In this document: piece by piece, positions 35,588 through 43,536 of the stretch
Layout: each line of letters opens with the position of its first letter
Numbering within the stretch: position 1 is the stretch's first letter
NCBI RefSeq assembly: GCF_050033475.1
Contig: NZ_CP188325.1
Location: 1-60,785 of the forward strand
DNA length: 60,785 nucleotides
Reading direction: 5' to 3'
From: Cetobacterium sp050033475
GTDB lineage: Bacteria; Fusobacteriota; Fusobacteriia; Fusobacteriales; Fusobacteriaceae
Position numbers and translations under genes: made by a program
The notes under the pieces: generated by a model
Seen by the model: the letters and a program-made list of their open reading frames with translations, nothing else
What the model was told of the DNA's origin: nothing
Databases searched by the model: none

Positions 35588-36646
35588 ATGGAAAAATTAA
35601 ATATTCTTGTTATAAATCCAGGTTCAACTTCTACTAAAATAAGTTATTACGAAAAAGGATTGGAAATATTGAATGAAGAATTTCATCATGACACAGAATT
35701 TTTGCAGGGATTGTCTGATGATGAAGAATTTAGATACAGACTAGATTTAATAAAAAATATATCTATTCCTTGGGAAAATTTACATGGAATAGTTGGTAGA
35801 GGAGGATTATTAAAGCCTCTGAAAAGTGGAACATATATAATTAATGATAAAATGATTAGAGATTTGAAAAGTAATTTTTATGGAAAACATGCTTCTAATC
35901 TTGGCGCTATTTTAGCATTTGAAATATCAAAGGAATTAAATATACCTAGTTTTATAGTCGATCCAGTAGTTGTCGATGAAATGAATGAAATTGCTAAATT
36001 TTCAGGAATTCCAGAATTGAAAAGACGCTCTATTTTCCATGCTTTGAATCAAAAGGGTGTTTCAAAAATGTATTGTAGAGAGAATGAAATATCCTATGAT
36101 AATGTAACATTTATAGTTGTTCATATGGGTGGGGGAATTTCTGTAGGAATTCATAAAAATGGAGATGTAATTGATGTAAATAATGCTTTAGATGGAGATG
36201 GCCCTTTTACTCCAGAAAGAGCGGGAACTTTACCTATAGGAGATTTTTTTAAATTATACTATAATGGAATATATTCAAAGGATTTTTTATTAAAAAGAAT
36301 AAAGGGAAAAGGTGGCGTATCTTCTTATTTGAACAGTAATAATGTAAAAAAAATTATGGAAGATATAGAACAGGGAGATATGCAAGCAAAAAAAGTTATT
36401 GATGCAATGTGTTATCAAATATCAAAGGAAATAGGAGCTTTATCAACAGTTAATTGTGGAAAGATAGATAAGATACTTTTGACTGGTGGAATGGCTTATT
36501 CTAAATATATTGTAAATGAAATAAAAAAAAGAGTTGAATTTATAGGAGAAGTTATAGTTATTCCAGGAGAGCATGAAATGGCTTCCTTATATGAAGGTGC
36601 AAAAAGAGTATTAAATAATTTAGAATTACCTAAAGAATATATTTAA
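35588..36646 (+). CDS. buk: Butyrate kinase
   Basis: 352 aa, the usual length. ASKHA-kinase motifs: VINPGSTSTKISYY, RGGLLKPL, HMGGGISVGIHKNGDVIDVNNALDGDGPFTPERAG and LTGGMAYS. Transfers the phosphate of butyryl- or isovaleryl-/isobutyryl-phosphate to ADP. Last gene of the operon, giving the ATP-yielding step. AAGGAG precedes the ATG. Confidence 0.92.
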   Translation: MEKLNILVINPGSTSTKISYYEKGLEILNEEFHHDTEFLQGLSDDEEFRYRLDLIKNISIPWENLHGIVGRGGLLKPLKSGTYIINDKMIRDLKSNFYGKHASNLGAILAFEISKELNIPSFIVDPVVVDEMNEIAKFSGIPELKRRSIFHALNQKGVSKMYCRENEISYDNVTFIVVHMGGGISVGIHKNGDVIDVNNALDGDGPFTPERAGTLPIGDFFKLYYNGIYSKDFLLKRIKGKGGVSSYLNSNNVKKIMEDIEQGDMQAKKVIDAMCYQISKEIGALSTVNCGKIDKILLTGGMAYSKYIVNEIKKRVEFIGEVIVIPGEHEMASLYEGAKRVLNNLELPKEYI

Positions 36647-36682
36647 AAAAGTAGTTGTCCAATTAATGGACAACTACTTTTT
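36646..36682. terminator. Terminator of the branched-chain fermentation operon
   Basis: AAAAAGTAGTTGTCCA, ATTAA, TGGACAACTACTTTTT: a perfect 16-bp stem serving buk and the converging 36685 gene. Confidence 0.92.
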
Positions 36683-36684
36683 CT

Positions 36685-37053
36685 TTAAAATATATTTTTA
36701 TATAAAGTTTGATCAGGTTCTAAATCTTTATCTAATTCAATTTCTAATTCTACAGGTAATTTTTTTCCTGATTCAGTTTGAGTATACTTTGCCATTTCAG
36801 AAGCAACAGTTTCAAGTTTTGCTTTTTCTAATTTATTAAATTCAGATTCAATATTTTCACCTTTTAATTCTACTTTTAATTCAATTTTATGATGATCCAA
36901 ATCAACATCATATTTGTGAACATTAATAGATGTAGTTCCATCAGTTAAAGTTGGATATTGTTTCATTAACTCCATTTCAATTTTATCTTCTTGTGCATTT
37001 GCAAAGACTGCTACAGATGATAAAATACTTAAACATAAAATTAATTTTTTCAT
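36685..37053 (-). CDS. Secreted protein of unknown function
   Basis: 122 aa with a clear signal peptide (MKKLILCLSILSSVAVFANA, cleavage after ANA). The mature part is acidic and beta-rich, with alternating charged residues (HKIELKVELKGENIESEF). No known domain. AAGGAGG before the ATG. Downstream of a sigma-factor gene on the same strand (87 nt), which may control it; that is inference. Confidence 0.6.
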   Translation of the reverse strand: MKKLILCLSILSSVAVFANAQEDKIEMELMKQYPTLTDGTTSINVHKYDVDLDHHKIELKVELKGENIESEFNKLEKAKLETVASEMAKYTQTESGKKLPVELEIELDKDLEPDQTLYKNIF

Positions 37054-37140
37054 AATAAATCCTCCTTATTTTTGTTTCCGGCATTTTATTCGCCATTATA
37101 AATAAAATTCCTCTAAAAATAAAAAAGTATTTTAAATTTA

Positions 37141-37737
37141 TTAATCACACTTCAAAGTAAAATCATAGATTAAAGATAATCTATATATTTTTTTTCGAAT
37201 TCTTTGTATAGCATTATCTGCAGATTTTTTAGAAATATTTAAAATTTTTGCAATTTCCATATAATCATAATTAGATATTAAGTATAGAAAAATTTTTTGT
37301 TCCATAGGAGTTAAATGTTCTAAAATTTTATTTTTCATAAATTCAAAGGATTCTTTTTTTAAATAGATATATTCAGGATGATAAGAATATATAAATTTTT
37401 GGTTTGAAAATTCTTCTTCATTGATAAAAAAAGAATAAATAGAATTATTAAGACAACTATTTTTTAAAGAATTTGCACTGTATATTGCTGACAACATTTG
37501 TCTTTTAATACAAAGAGATGCAAAACTTGTAAAATTAATTTCCTTTTCTACTTTGAAAGATTTAATAGCTTTTATTAATCCAATATATCCCTCTTGATAG
37601 AGATCTTCTTTTTCTCCTCCTAATAAAAATAAATCCTTAGCTATATACTTTATAAAATTTTCGTAATGTAGAAAAATTTCATTATAAGCATTCTCATCTC
37701 CACTTTGAGCCTGATAAATGAGATTATTGATATTCAT
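37141..37737 (-). CDS. Sigma-70 family (SigH-like) RNA polymerase sigma factor
   Basis: 198 aa. Region 2 with DLYQEGYIGLIKAIKSF...NFTSFASLCIKRQ, region 4 with LTPMEQKIFLYLISNYDYMEIAKILNISKKSADNAIQRIRKK. Order and spacing resemble SigH/Spo0H of Firmicutes more than extracytoplasmic sigma factors. No anti-sigma gene is adjacent. ATG after GGAGG. Its regulon may include the two secreted small proteins flanking it. Confidence 0.82.
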   Translation of the reverse strand: MNINNLIYQAQSGDENAYNEIFLHYENFIKYIAKDLFLLGGEKEDLYQEGYIGLIKAIKSFKVEKEINFTSFASLCIKRQMLSAIYSANSLKNSCLNNSIYSFFINEEEFSNQKFIYSYHPEYIYLKKESFEFMKNKILEHLTPMEQKIFLYLISNYDYMEIAKILNISKKSADNAIQRIRKKIYRLSLIYDFTLKCD

Positions 37738-38020
37738 TTTGCCTCCAAGTATAACTAGTCTATTATTAAATAATATAATAGTTAATAATAAAAATCAAAC
37801 AGTAATGAAATTCTTAGATATGAGTAATATAATTTTTCATCTATTTGACTTATAGTTCGAAAAATATATAAAAATTAAATTTTTTAATAAATAACATTGA
37901 TATTCTGTAGTGATTAATTATGCTATTTGTGAAAAAAAGTTAATAATTTGTGTAAAAATGTAATTTTATTAGAGAGTATTATGTATAATTATTATATATT
38001 TCATTTAGGGAGGCTAATAA

Positions 38021-38146
38021 ATGAAAAAAATATTTTTGTTATTTTTATTGCTTTCATCTTTTAATAATTTGCTAGCAAGCGATTCAAGTGATGAAACAGT
38101 TCCCATAGAAATTACACCCATACAAAAAATCAGTTACAAAATGTAA
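38021..38146 (+). CDS. 41-residue secreted or membrane micropeptide
   Basis: ATG at 38021 with GGGAGG 7 nt upstream. The product starts MKKIFLLFLLLSSFNNLLAS, a good signal peptide, and leaves a short acidic tail of about 20 residues ending at TAA 38144-38146. A terminator follows at 38185. Two adjacent genes also make small exported products; function unknown. Confidence 0.55.
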   Translation: MKKIFLLFLLLSSFNNLLASDSSDETVPIEITPIQKISYKM

Positions 38147-38184
38147 TCTGCAAATTTAAAGCCTATAGATTATTTCTATGGGAG

Positions 38185-38211
38185 AAGACTATCTAAAATG
38201 ATAGTCTTTTT
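38185..38211 (+). terminator. Terminator after the 41-residue micropeptide
   Basis: AAGACTATC, TAAAAT loop, GATAGTCTT then TTTC; ends the micropeptide transcript before glyA. Confidence 0.75.
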
Positions 38212-38264
38212 CTATTTATAGGGATAAAATTTATTATATAAAAGGTATTAACTATTAAATCAGG

Positions 38265-38270
38265 TATAAT
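38265..38270 (+). promoter_or_regulatory. Extended -10 box of glyA
   Basis: GGTATAAT (perfect TATAAT at 38265-38270) about 24 nt before the glyA start; a poor -35 box. Confidence 0.45.
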
Positions 38271-38293
38271 TTATTATAAAAAGGAGGGATGAT

Positions 38294-39535
38294 ATGTATA
38301 AAAATTCTTTAAAAGAGGAAGATATAGAAGTTTATAATGCCATACAAGAAGAAAAAATAAGACAAGAAGAAGGTTTAGAACTTATAGCTTCAGAAAATTT
38401 TGTTTCTCCAGCTGTGATGGAAGCCGTAGGTTCAGTTATGACAAATAAATATGCTGAAGGATATCCAGGAAGACGTTATTACGGAGGTTGTGAAAAAGTT
38501 GATATTGTGGAAAAGCTTGCAATAGAAAGAGCTAAAGAATTATTCAAAGTTCAATATGCAAATGTTCAACCTCATTCAGGTTCACAAGCAAATATGGCAG
38601 CTTATCGTAGTTTAATTAATATAGGTGATTGTATATTAGGAATGAGATTAGATCATGGGGGACATTTAACTCATGGAAAAAATGTAAGTTTTTCAGGACA
38701 AGATTATAAAATAATATCCTATAGTGTATCAAAAGATAAAGAGGAAATAGATTATGAAGAAGTAAGAACTTTAGCATTAGAACATAAACCAAAACTTATA
38801 ATAGCAGGAGCAAGTGCTTATTCTAGAATAATTGATTTTAAAAAATTTAGAGAGATAGCAGATGAAATTAACGCTTATTTAGTAGTTGACATGGCTCATA
38901 TAGCAGGTTTAGTAGCAGCAGGATTACATCCATCCCCAGTTCCATATGCTCATATTGTTACTTCAACAACTCATAAGACATTAAGAGGTCCTAGAGGAGG
39001 ATTGATTTTAACTAATGATGAAGAAATAGCAAAAAAAATAGATAAAACAATTTTTCCAGGAATTCAAGGAGGACCTTTAATGCATATTATAGCTGGAAAA
39101 GCTGTAGCTTTTAAAGAAGCATTAAGTCCAGAGTTTAGAGAATATCAGGAGCAAGTAATAAAAAATGCTCATATTTTATCTGAAGAACTTATGAAAAATG
39201 GATTAAGAATAGTAAGTGGTGGAACAGATAACCATTTAATTTTAGTAGATTTAAGTAATTTAGATATTAATGGAAAAGAGGCAGAAGAACTTTTAGGTAA
39301 AGTAGACATCACTGTAAATAAAAATGGAATACCTTATGATAAAAAAAGTCCTTTGGTAACTAGCGGAATTCGATTAGGAACTCCAGCTTTAACAACTCGT
39401 GGGATGAAAGAAAATGAAATGAAAATCATAGGAAAAATTATTATAGATACTTTTAAAAATAAAGATAATGAACAAGAATTACAAAGAATAAAAGAAGAAG
39501 TAAAAAAATTATCAAAAGCTTTTCCATTGTATTAA
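38294..39535 (+). CDS. glyA: Serine hydroxymethyltransferase
   Basis: 413 aa, full length. Interconverts serine and glycine with tetrahydrofolate. Conserved EGLELIASENFVSPAVMEA, YAEGYPGRRYYGGCE, DMAHIAGLVAAG and the PLP lysine in VTSTTHKTLRGPRGG. AAGGAGG site. A core metabolic gene on what looks like a plasmid; it may be a second copy or may make the replicon hard to lose. Confidence 0.95.
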   Translation: MYKNSLKEEDIEVYNAIQEEKIRQEEGLELIASENFVSPAVMEAVGSVMTNKYAEGYPGRRYYGGCEKVDIVEKLAIERAKELFKVQYANVQPHSGSQANMAAYRSLINIGDCILGMRLDHGGHLTHGKNVSFSGQDYKIISYSVSKDKEEIDYEEVRTLALEHKPKLIIAGASAYSRIIDFKKFREIADEINAYLVVDMAHIAGLVAAGLHPSPVPYAHIVTSTTHKTLRGPRGGLILTNDEEIAKKIDKTIFPGIQGGPLMHIIAGKAVAFKEALSPEFREYQEQVIKNAHILSEELMKNGLRIVSGGTDNHLILVDLSNLDINGKEAEELLGKVDITVNKNGIPYDKKSPLVTSGIRLGTPALTTRGMKENEMKIIGKIIIDTFKNKDNEQELQRIKEEVKKLSKAFPLY

Positions 39536-39564
39536 AAAAATCCTCTATGACAGAGGATTTTTTT
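39534..39564. terminator. Bidirectional terminator glyA / selenoprotein gene
   Basis: AAAAAAATCCTCT and AGAGGATTTTTTT arms between convergent genes; overlaps the last codon of the selenoprotein candidate. Confidence 0.85.
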
Positions 39565-39883
39565 ATGAGAAAATTAAAAGATGGTATCTATCGAGAATAG
39601 TTTTCATTTCTCTAATACTAAAAAATTTATTTTTTGACATTAATTCTTTTTTGTGAGAAAAAACTTTTAAAGCAGGGGTTACAAAAACTCCAAATTCAGC
39701 TTTAGCTTCAGGATGAATACTAACATCAATTGAATGAAAAGAACTTTCTTTATAATGTTTAGAAAACTTCTCTAACCTAGAGAGCATATAATTATCCACT
39801 CAAGTTCCATCAGAGGAAGAATTATAAATATATATAAAAGAAAAAATTTCATTTTTAAATTCTTCAAATATATTTGGATTCAT
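39563..39883 (-). CDS. Thioredoxin-fold selenoprotein candidate (in-frame UGA)
   Basis: 106 residues if TGA (39800-39802) is read as selenocysteine U28. ATG 39881-39883 follows AAAGGAG; residues 1-27 form a first strand (FSFIYIYNSSSDGT), and the same frame continues through U28 to a helix, HSIDVSIHPEA, the cis-proline loop FGVFVTPALKVF and a last helix, i.e. a thioredoxin fold with U28 at the position of an active-site cysteine. The protein has no cysteine at all. Beginning 16 nt after TGA is UCUCUA-GGU-UAGAGA, a perfect 6-bp stem with a GGU loop, 22 nt from TGA to the loop, within the bacterial SECIS window. TGA is a normal stop elsewhere here (8370-8372). Alternative: a gene broken by one nonsense change. 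Confidence 0.72.
39771..39785 (-). promoter_or_regulatory. Candidate bacterial SECIS hairpin
   Basis: On the minus strand UCUCUA, GGU, UAGAGA. E. coli fdhF likewise shows GGU in the apical loop at a similar distance from its UGA. The stem uses codons CTC and AGG, unusual choices in such AT-rich coding sequence, as expected if RNA structure constrains the codons. Confidence 0.65.
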
Positions 39884-39904
39884 AATTTTCTCCTTTTAAT
39901 TTAA

Positions 39905-40057
39905 TTATAAGAGAGCTTGTACAGCTCCAGCGGCAGCACCGGCTGCTGCTCCAGTAATTGCTCCTCTACCTGCACTTCTTAAAACTCTAGAAGAACAACC
40001 TGTAAATAAAGTTGCTAATAGTAAAAATATAAATAAAACTTTAGTTATTTTTTTCAT
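39905..40057 (-). CDS. Small glycine-zipper lipoprotein
   Basis: 50 aa. Signal peptide ending in the lipobox LFTGC (Cys21 would be acylated), then a glycine/alanine-rich helix (GRGAITGAAAGAAAGAVQ) with GxxxG spacing, as in glycine-zipper envelope proteins. ATG after AAAGGAG. Ends 21 nt before the selenoprotein gene, same strand, so the two are probably co-transcribed. Too short for most gene finders. Confidence 0.7.
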   Translation of the reverse strand: MKKITKVLFIFLLLATLFTGCSSRVLRSAGRGAITGAAAGAAAGAVQALL

Positions 40058-40193
40058 AAAATCTCCTTTTATAGTGCCCCACATTTTTATTATATCATTG
40101 AATAAATAATAGTAAAGTATACAATTGCTTTTTTATATAAATAAAGTATACTTATACTAAGGTACATTAAAATACAAAATGGAGGTATTATTT

Positions 40194-41336
40194 ATGTCTT
40201 ATAATTTTTATATGCCTACAATAACTTTAATTGGAGAGAATGCTTTAGAAGATTTGATGCCACATCTTAAAAAATATCAGAAAGCTTTAATAGTAACTGA
40301 TAAAGTTCTAGTAGAAATTGGCTTAGTAAAAAAGTTAACTGATTTATTAGAAAAGGAAGAAATAAAGTTTTGTATTTTTGATGAAACTAAACCTAATCCA
40401 ACAGTAAAAAATGTAAATGATGGTTTAAGTTTATTAGAAAAAGAAAAATGTGATTTTATAATATCTTTTGGTGGTGGATCCCCTCATGATGCAGCAAAGG
40501 GAATAGCTTTATTAAAAACTAATGGTGGATCAATTAAAGATTATGAAGGGGTTGATAAATCTAAGCATCCTCAATATCCATTAATTTCAATTAATACAAC
40601 AGCAGGAACCGCTTCTGAAATGACAAGATTTTCCATAATAACAGATGAAGATAGACATATAAAAATGGCCATAGTAGATAAGCATGTAACACCACTTATA
40701 GCAGTAAATGACCCTAAATTAATGGTAGCAATGCCAAAAGGATTGACTGCGGCAACAGGAATGGATGCTTTGACTCATGCTGTAGAAGCTATGGTATCAA
40801 CTGCAGCAAATCCATTAACAGATGCTTGTGCAGCAAAGGCAATAGCTTTAATAGCTAAGTATTTAAAAAGAGCTGTTGATAATGGAGAAGATTTAGAGGC
40901 TAGAGACAAAATGTCCTATGCTGAATATTTAGCTGGAATGGCATTTAATAATGCATCTTTAGGATATGTACATGCTATGGCACACCAATTAGGTGGATTC
41001 TATGATTTACCTCATGGAGTATGCAATGCAGTACTATTACCTCATGTTCAGGAATTTAATAAAGAAACTTGTAATAAAAAATTAAAATCAGTAGCTCATT
41101 ATATGGGAATAAATACTAGTGGAATGTCAGATGATGAAGGTGCTATTAAGGCAATTGAAGCTATAAAAGAATTATCAAAATCTATTGGAATTCCTGGTGG
41201 ATTAAAAGAATTAAATGTAAATGAAAAAGATTTACCTACTTTAGCAAAAAATGCAGCAGTAGATGCATGTGGAATAACAAATCCTAAAAAAGCAACTATT
41301 GATGAAATAATAAAAATATATATGTCAGCAATGTAA
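40194..41336 (+). CDS. Iron-containing alcohol dehydrogenase
   Basis: 380 aa. Group III Fe-ADH: GGGSPHDAAKGIAL (NAD), TTAGTASEMTRFSIIT, and metal ligands in HAVEAMVS and HAMAHQLGGFYDLPHGVCNAVLLPHV. Close in type to 1,3-propanediol or ethanol dehydrogenases; reduces aldehydes in fermentation. Start at ATG 40194 after GGAGGT; an upstream ATG at 40179 includes that site. Confidence 0.9.
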   Translation: MSYNFYMPTITLIGENALEDLMPHLKKYQKALIVTDKVLVEIGLVKKLTDLLEKEEIKFCIFDETKPNPTVKNVNDGLSLLEKEKCDFIISFGGGSPHDAAKGIALLKTNGGSIKDYEGVDKSKHPQYPLISINTTAGTASEMTRFSIITDEDRHIKMAIVDKHVTPLIAVNDPKLMVAMPKGLTAATGMDALTHAVEAMVSTAANPLTDACAAKAIALIAKYLKRAVDNGEDLEARDKMSYAEYLAGMAFNNASLGYVHAMAHQLGGFYDLPHGVCNAVLLPHVQEFNKETCNKKLKSVAHYMGINTSGMSDDEGAIKAIEAIKELSKSIGIPGGLKELNVNEKDLPTLAKNAAVDACGITNPKKATIDEIIKIYMSAM

Positions 41337-41340
41337 AATA

Positions 41341-41391
41341 AAAAAGACTAAGAAGTTAGGAATTGAAATCTTAATATCTTAGTCTTTTTTT
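41341..41391 (+). terminator. Terminator of the alcohol dehydrogenase gene
   Basis: AAAAAGACTAAGA, an internal loop of about 23 nt, TCTTAGTCTTTTTTTT. Confidence 0.8.
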
Positions 41392-41424
41392 TTATTATTT
41401 ATTAATTTTTCTTTTATTGTCTTA

Positions 41425-41453
41425 TTTACTATAATTAAATTTCCACGTATAAT
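41425..41453 (+). promoter_or_regulatory. Promoter of parAB
   Basis: TTTACT (41425-41430), 17-nt spacer, TATAAT (41448-41453), about 40 nt upstream of parA. Confidence 0.55.
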
Positions 41454-41493
41454 ATAATATGAAAATTATAGAGTAAAGAAAGGTGGGAGAATA

Positions 41494-42228
41494 TTGGGGA
41501 AAATAATTACAATAAAAAATAATAAGGGTGGAGTTGGAAAAACTTTTATTGCTACTCAATTAGCATCTGGATTATCTATGTTAGATAAAAAAGTTTTAAT
41601 TTTAACTTCAGATAGTCAAAATAATGTATTTACCTATCTTTTAAAAGGAAATAGTGAATTTGAAAGAGGTTTAAAAACTGCGGTTACAAAGGGAAATGGA
41701 GAATATTTTAGATTAAGAGAAAATTTATATTTTTTACCTTTAGAGGATAGTAAATTTTCACCTCAATTTTTAAAAGCTCTTCCAGATTTTTTATATAAAT
41801 GTAAAGATGAATATGATTATATTATTATAGATAGTACTCCAGTTCTAAAAATAGATAATGTATTTTTAGAAAATACAGATTATATAATAATTCCAGGATA
41901 TGGAGATAAAGTTACTACTGAAAGTATGATAAATATTTTAGATCAAGTGGATATTAAAAAGATTCTATGTGTAGTTTTGAATAGATATAGACCTTCAGAA
42001 ATTCAGAAAATGTTTGCTGAAGAAATTAAAAGTGCCACTGAAGGAACAAATATTGATTTTATAACTCCTATTCCTCATTTGACTTTTATTGAAAAAATGC
42101 TTTATGGACAAAAAACAATTTGGGAATTTACCAATAAAGATGCCAATAAAATTCAAGATATTTTCTGCGAAATAATCAGAAAAATTCAACAGGAAGAAGT
42201 GGAGGAATCAAATGGCACAATCGATTAA
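41494..42228 (+). CDS. parA: ParA-family partition ATPase
   Basis: 244 aa. Deviant Walker A KNNKGGVGKT at residues 8-17, Walker B YIIIDSTP near 112, as in type Ib ParA/Soj proteins without an N-terminal DNA-binding extension. Starts at TTG 41494-41496 after AGGTGGGAG; no ATG fits. Overlaps the next gene by 17 nt. With rep and iterons it marks the molecule as a low-copy plasmid. Confidence 0.9.
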   Translation: MGKIITIKNNKGGVGKTFIATQLASGLSMLDKKVLILTSDSQNNVFTYLLKGNSEFERGLKTAVTKGNGEYFRLRENLYFLPLEDSKFSPQFLKALPDFLYKCKDEYDYIIIDSTPVLKIDNVFLENTDYIIIPGYGDKVTTESMINILDQVDIKKILCVVLNRYRPSEIQKMFAEEIKSATEGTNIDFITPIPHLTFIEKMLYGQKTIWEFTNKDANKIQDIFCEIIRKIQQEEVEESNGTID

Positions 42229-42922
42229 GGATAAGTTTAAAGATAGATTAAAAGATAAATTATCTCAACATCAAAATAGTAATACTCCTTTAAGTAAGAT
42301 ATCTTCTAAGGAAAAGGAAAATATGGAGGAACTTTTAAGTGATGTAATTGATTTTAAAAAAATAGAAACTTTAACAGAAGATCAAGAGTTAGTAAAACTT
42401 TTAAAAGAAAATACTATAAAAATATTTTCAATTCAATCTAAAGCTGTATTAGAATTAGGAGAAATTTTTAATCATGTTTATGAAAAGCTTTCTAAACAAG
42501 GAAGCTCAGAAGGAATATATACTAAATGGCTTGAAATAAATGGAGTTATTCCAAGAACAGCTCTGAACTATCGGAAAAGATTTATTTTATATTCTGTAGT
42601 AAATGAAATAGGAAAAAAAACTGTTAAGAAAATGCCACAAAAATTAATAGATATCATTGTAAACTCTGAAAATAAAGTTTTTATTGAAGAATTAAATGCT
42701 GGAAAAACTAAAGAAGAGTTGGAGAAAAGATTAAATTTAATCGAAGAAAAACCTTCGGAAAGTTTTCCGAAAGTTAAAAATAATTCTATAGAAATAAGTA
42801 ATTATTTAAAAATATTTGATGATTTTACTACAAAATATGAGGATTTAGAAGCTAAAAAAAAGGAAAAAGTTATAAAATATTTGGAAAAAATAAATGAAAT
42901 TTTGAGTAAAGTATCTCTTTAA
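42212..42922 (+). CDS. Plasmid partition partner (ParB-like, DUF3102-like)
   Basis: 236 aa, Lys/Glu-rich, soluble. The segment YTKWLEINGVIPRTALNYRKRFILYSVV resembles the DUF3102 domain found beside ParA in plasmids; helical regions follow. Lacks the classic ParB motif, so centromere binding is inferred from its place after parA (17-nt overlap). Confidence 0.65.
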   Translation: MAQSIKDKFKDRLKDKLSQHQNSNTPLSKISSKEKENMEELLSDVIDFKKIETLTEDQELVKLLKENTIKIFSIQSKAVLELGEIFNHVYEKLSKQGSSEGIYTKWLEINGVIPRTALNYRKRFILYSVVNEIGKKTVKKMPQKLIDIIVNSENKVFIEELNAGKTKEELEKRLNLIEEKPSESFPKVKNNSIEISNYLKIFDDFTTKYEDLEAKKKEKVIKYLEKINEILSKVSL

Positions 42923-42935
42923 AGAGATACTTTTT
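42908..42935 (+). terminator. Terminator of parAB
   Basis: AAAGTATCTCTTT then AAAGAGATACTTT plus T run; the stop codon lies inside the hairpin. Confidence 0.8.
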
Positions 42936-43282
42936 TAGTTTTTACATATAAATATCATCACATTTATATAGTCTTTTTGTAACTAAAGTACTATTTTTAA
43001 AGAGTGAAACTGTATTTATAAGAGATATATCTAAAAAAATCCCGTATACATAGATTTAATATCATTTTTAAACGGTCTAATTTCAATTTTAAACGAAAAA
43101 AAATAACTTATTGGTATGTTTATATGACTTTGTTTGAAATAATCATTTTAAAGGGAAATTAGATTTATTAGTTTTTTTGTTTAATAAAATTAATATCTTT
43201 TTTGTAAATTATCTTTTATAATATTAAACAAAAGAAATATAGTAAGAGGATCCTATGAATTTAAAGGAAAGGAATTAAAAAA
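42936..43282. other. Non-coding region after parAB
   Basis: About 350 very AT-rich bases with no gene. Holds two copies of a TTTTAAACG element (43064-43074 and 43085-43095) 21 bp apart, about two helical turns; a possible centromere or operator site. Otherwise nothing recognised. Confidence 0.5.
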
Positions 43283-43459
43283 ATGGTTTTTATAATTCTT
43301 TGTTTAGTGGGAGTTTTAGTTTTTTTTAGATTGCCAATTTATGGAAAAATAATTGTAGCAATTGTAAATATTTTTATGCCAGACCCATTACCATTTGTAG
43401 ATGAGGTTTTTATGATAGGAATGATTTTAGCAGATTTAAAAAATAGAAAGAATAATTAA
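43283..43459 (+). CDS. 58-residue membrane microprotein, YkvA/DUF1232-like
   Basis: ATG 43283 after an AAAGGAAAGGAA site. Hydrophobic helix (FIILCLVGVLVFF), then IVNIFMPDPLPFVDEVFMIGMILADLK, which resembles the core of DUF1232 (PDxxPxxDE) in a very short version. Function unknown. Confidence 0.55.
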   Translation: MVFIILCLVGVLVFFRLPIYGKIIVAIVNIFMPDPLPFVDEVFMIGMILADLKNRKNN

Positions 43460-43496
43460 AGAAGTAAAAAATAGATTTATTTCTTTCATTGAATGA

Positions 43497-43529
43497 AAAA
43501 AGCCGTTCACAAAAATGTGAACGGCTTTT
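43497..43529. terminator. Strong terminator
   Basis: AAAAAGCCGTTCACA and TGTGAACGGCTTTT arms; ends the amino-acid antiporter gene from the minus strand and the microprotein transcript from the plus strand. Confidence 0.9.
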
Positions 43530-43536
43530 ATTTATA

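Noticed and set aside
39563..39799. Independent 78-aa gene starting at GTG 39799
   Set aside because: No ribosome binding site before the GTG, and it begins in the middle of a thioredoxin fold whose first strand lies upstream of the TGA in the same frame.
39800..39802. TGA read as tryptophan (altered genetic code)
   Set aside because: TGG is used for Trp throughout, and TGA ends the response regulator gene at 8370-8372, so the code is standard.
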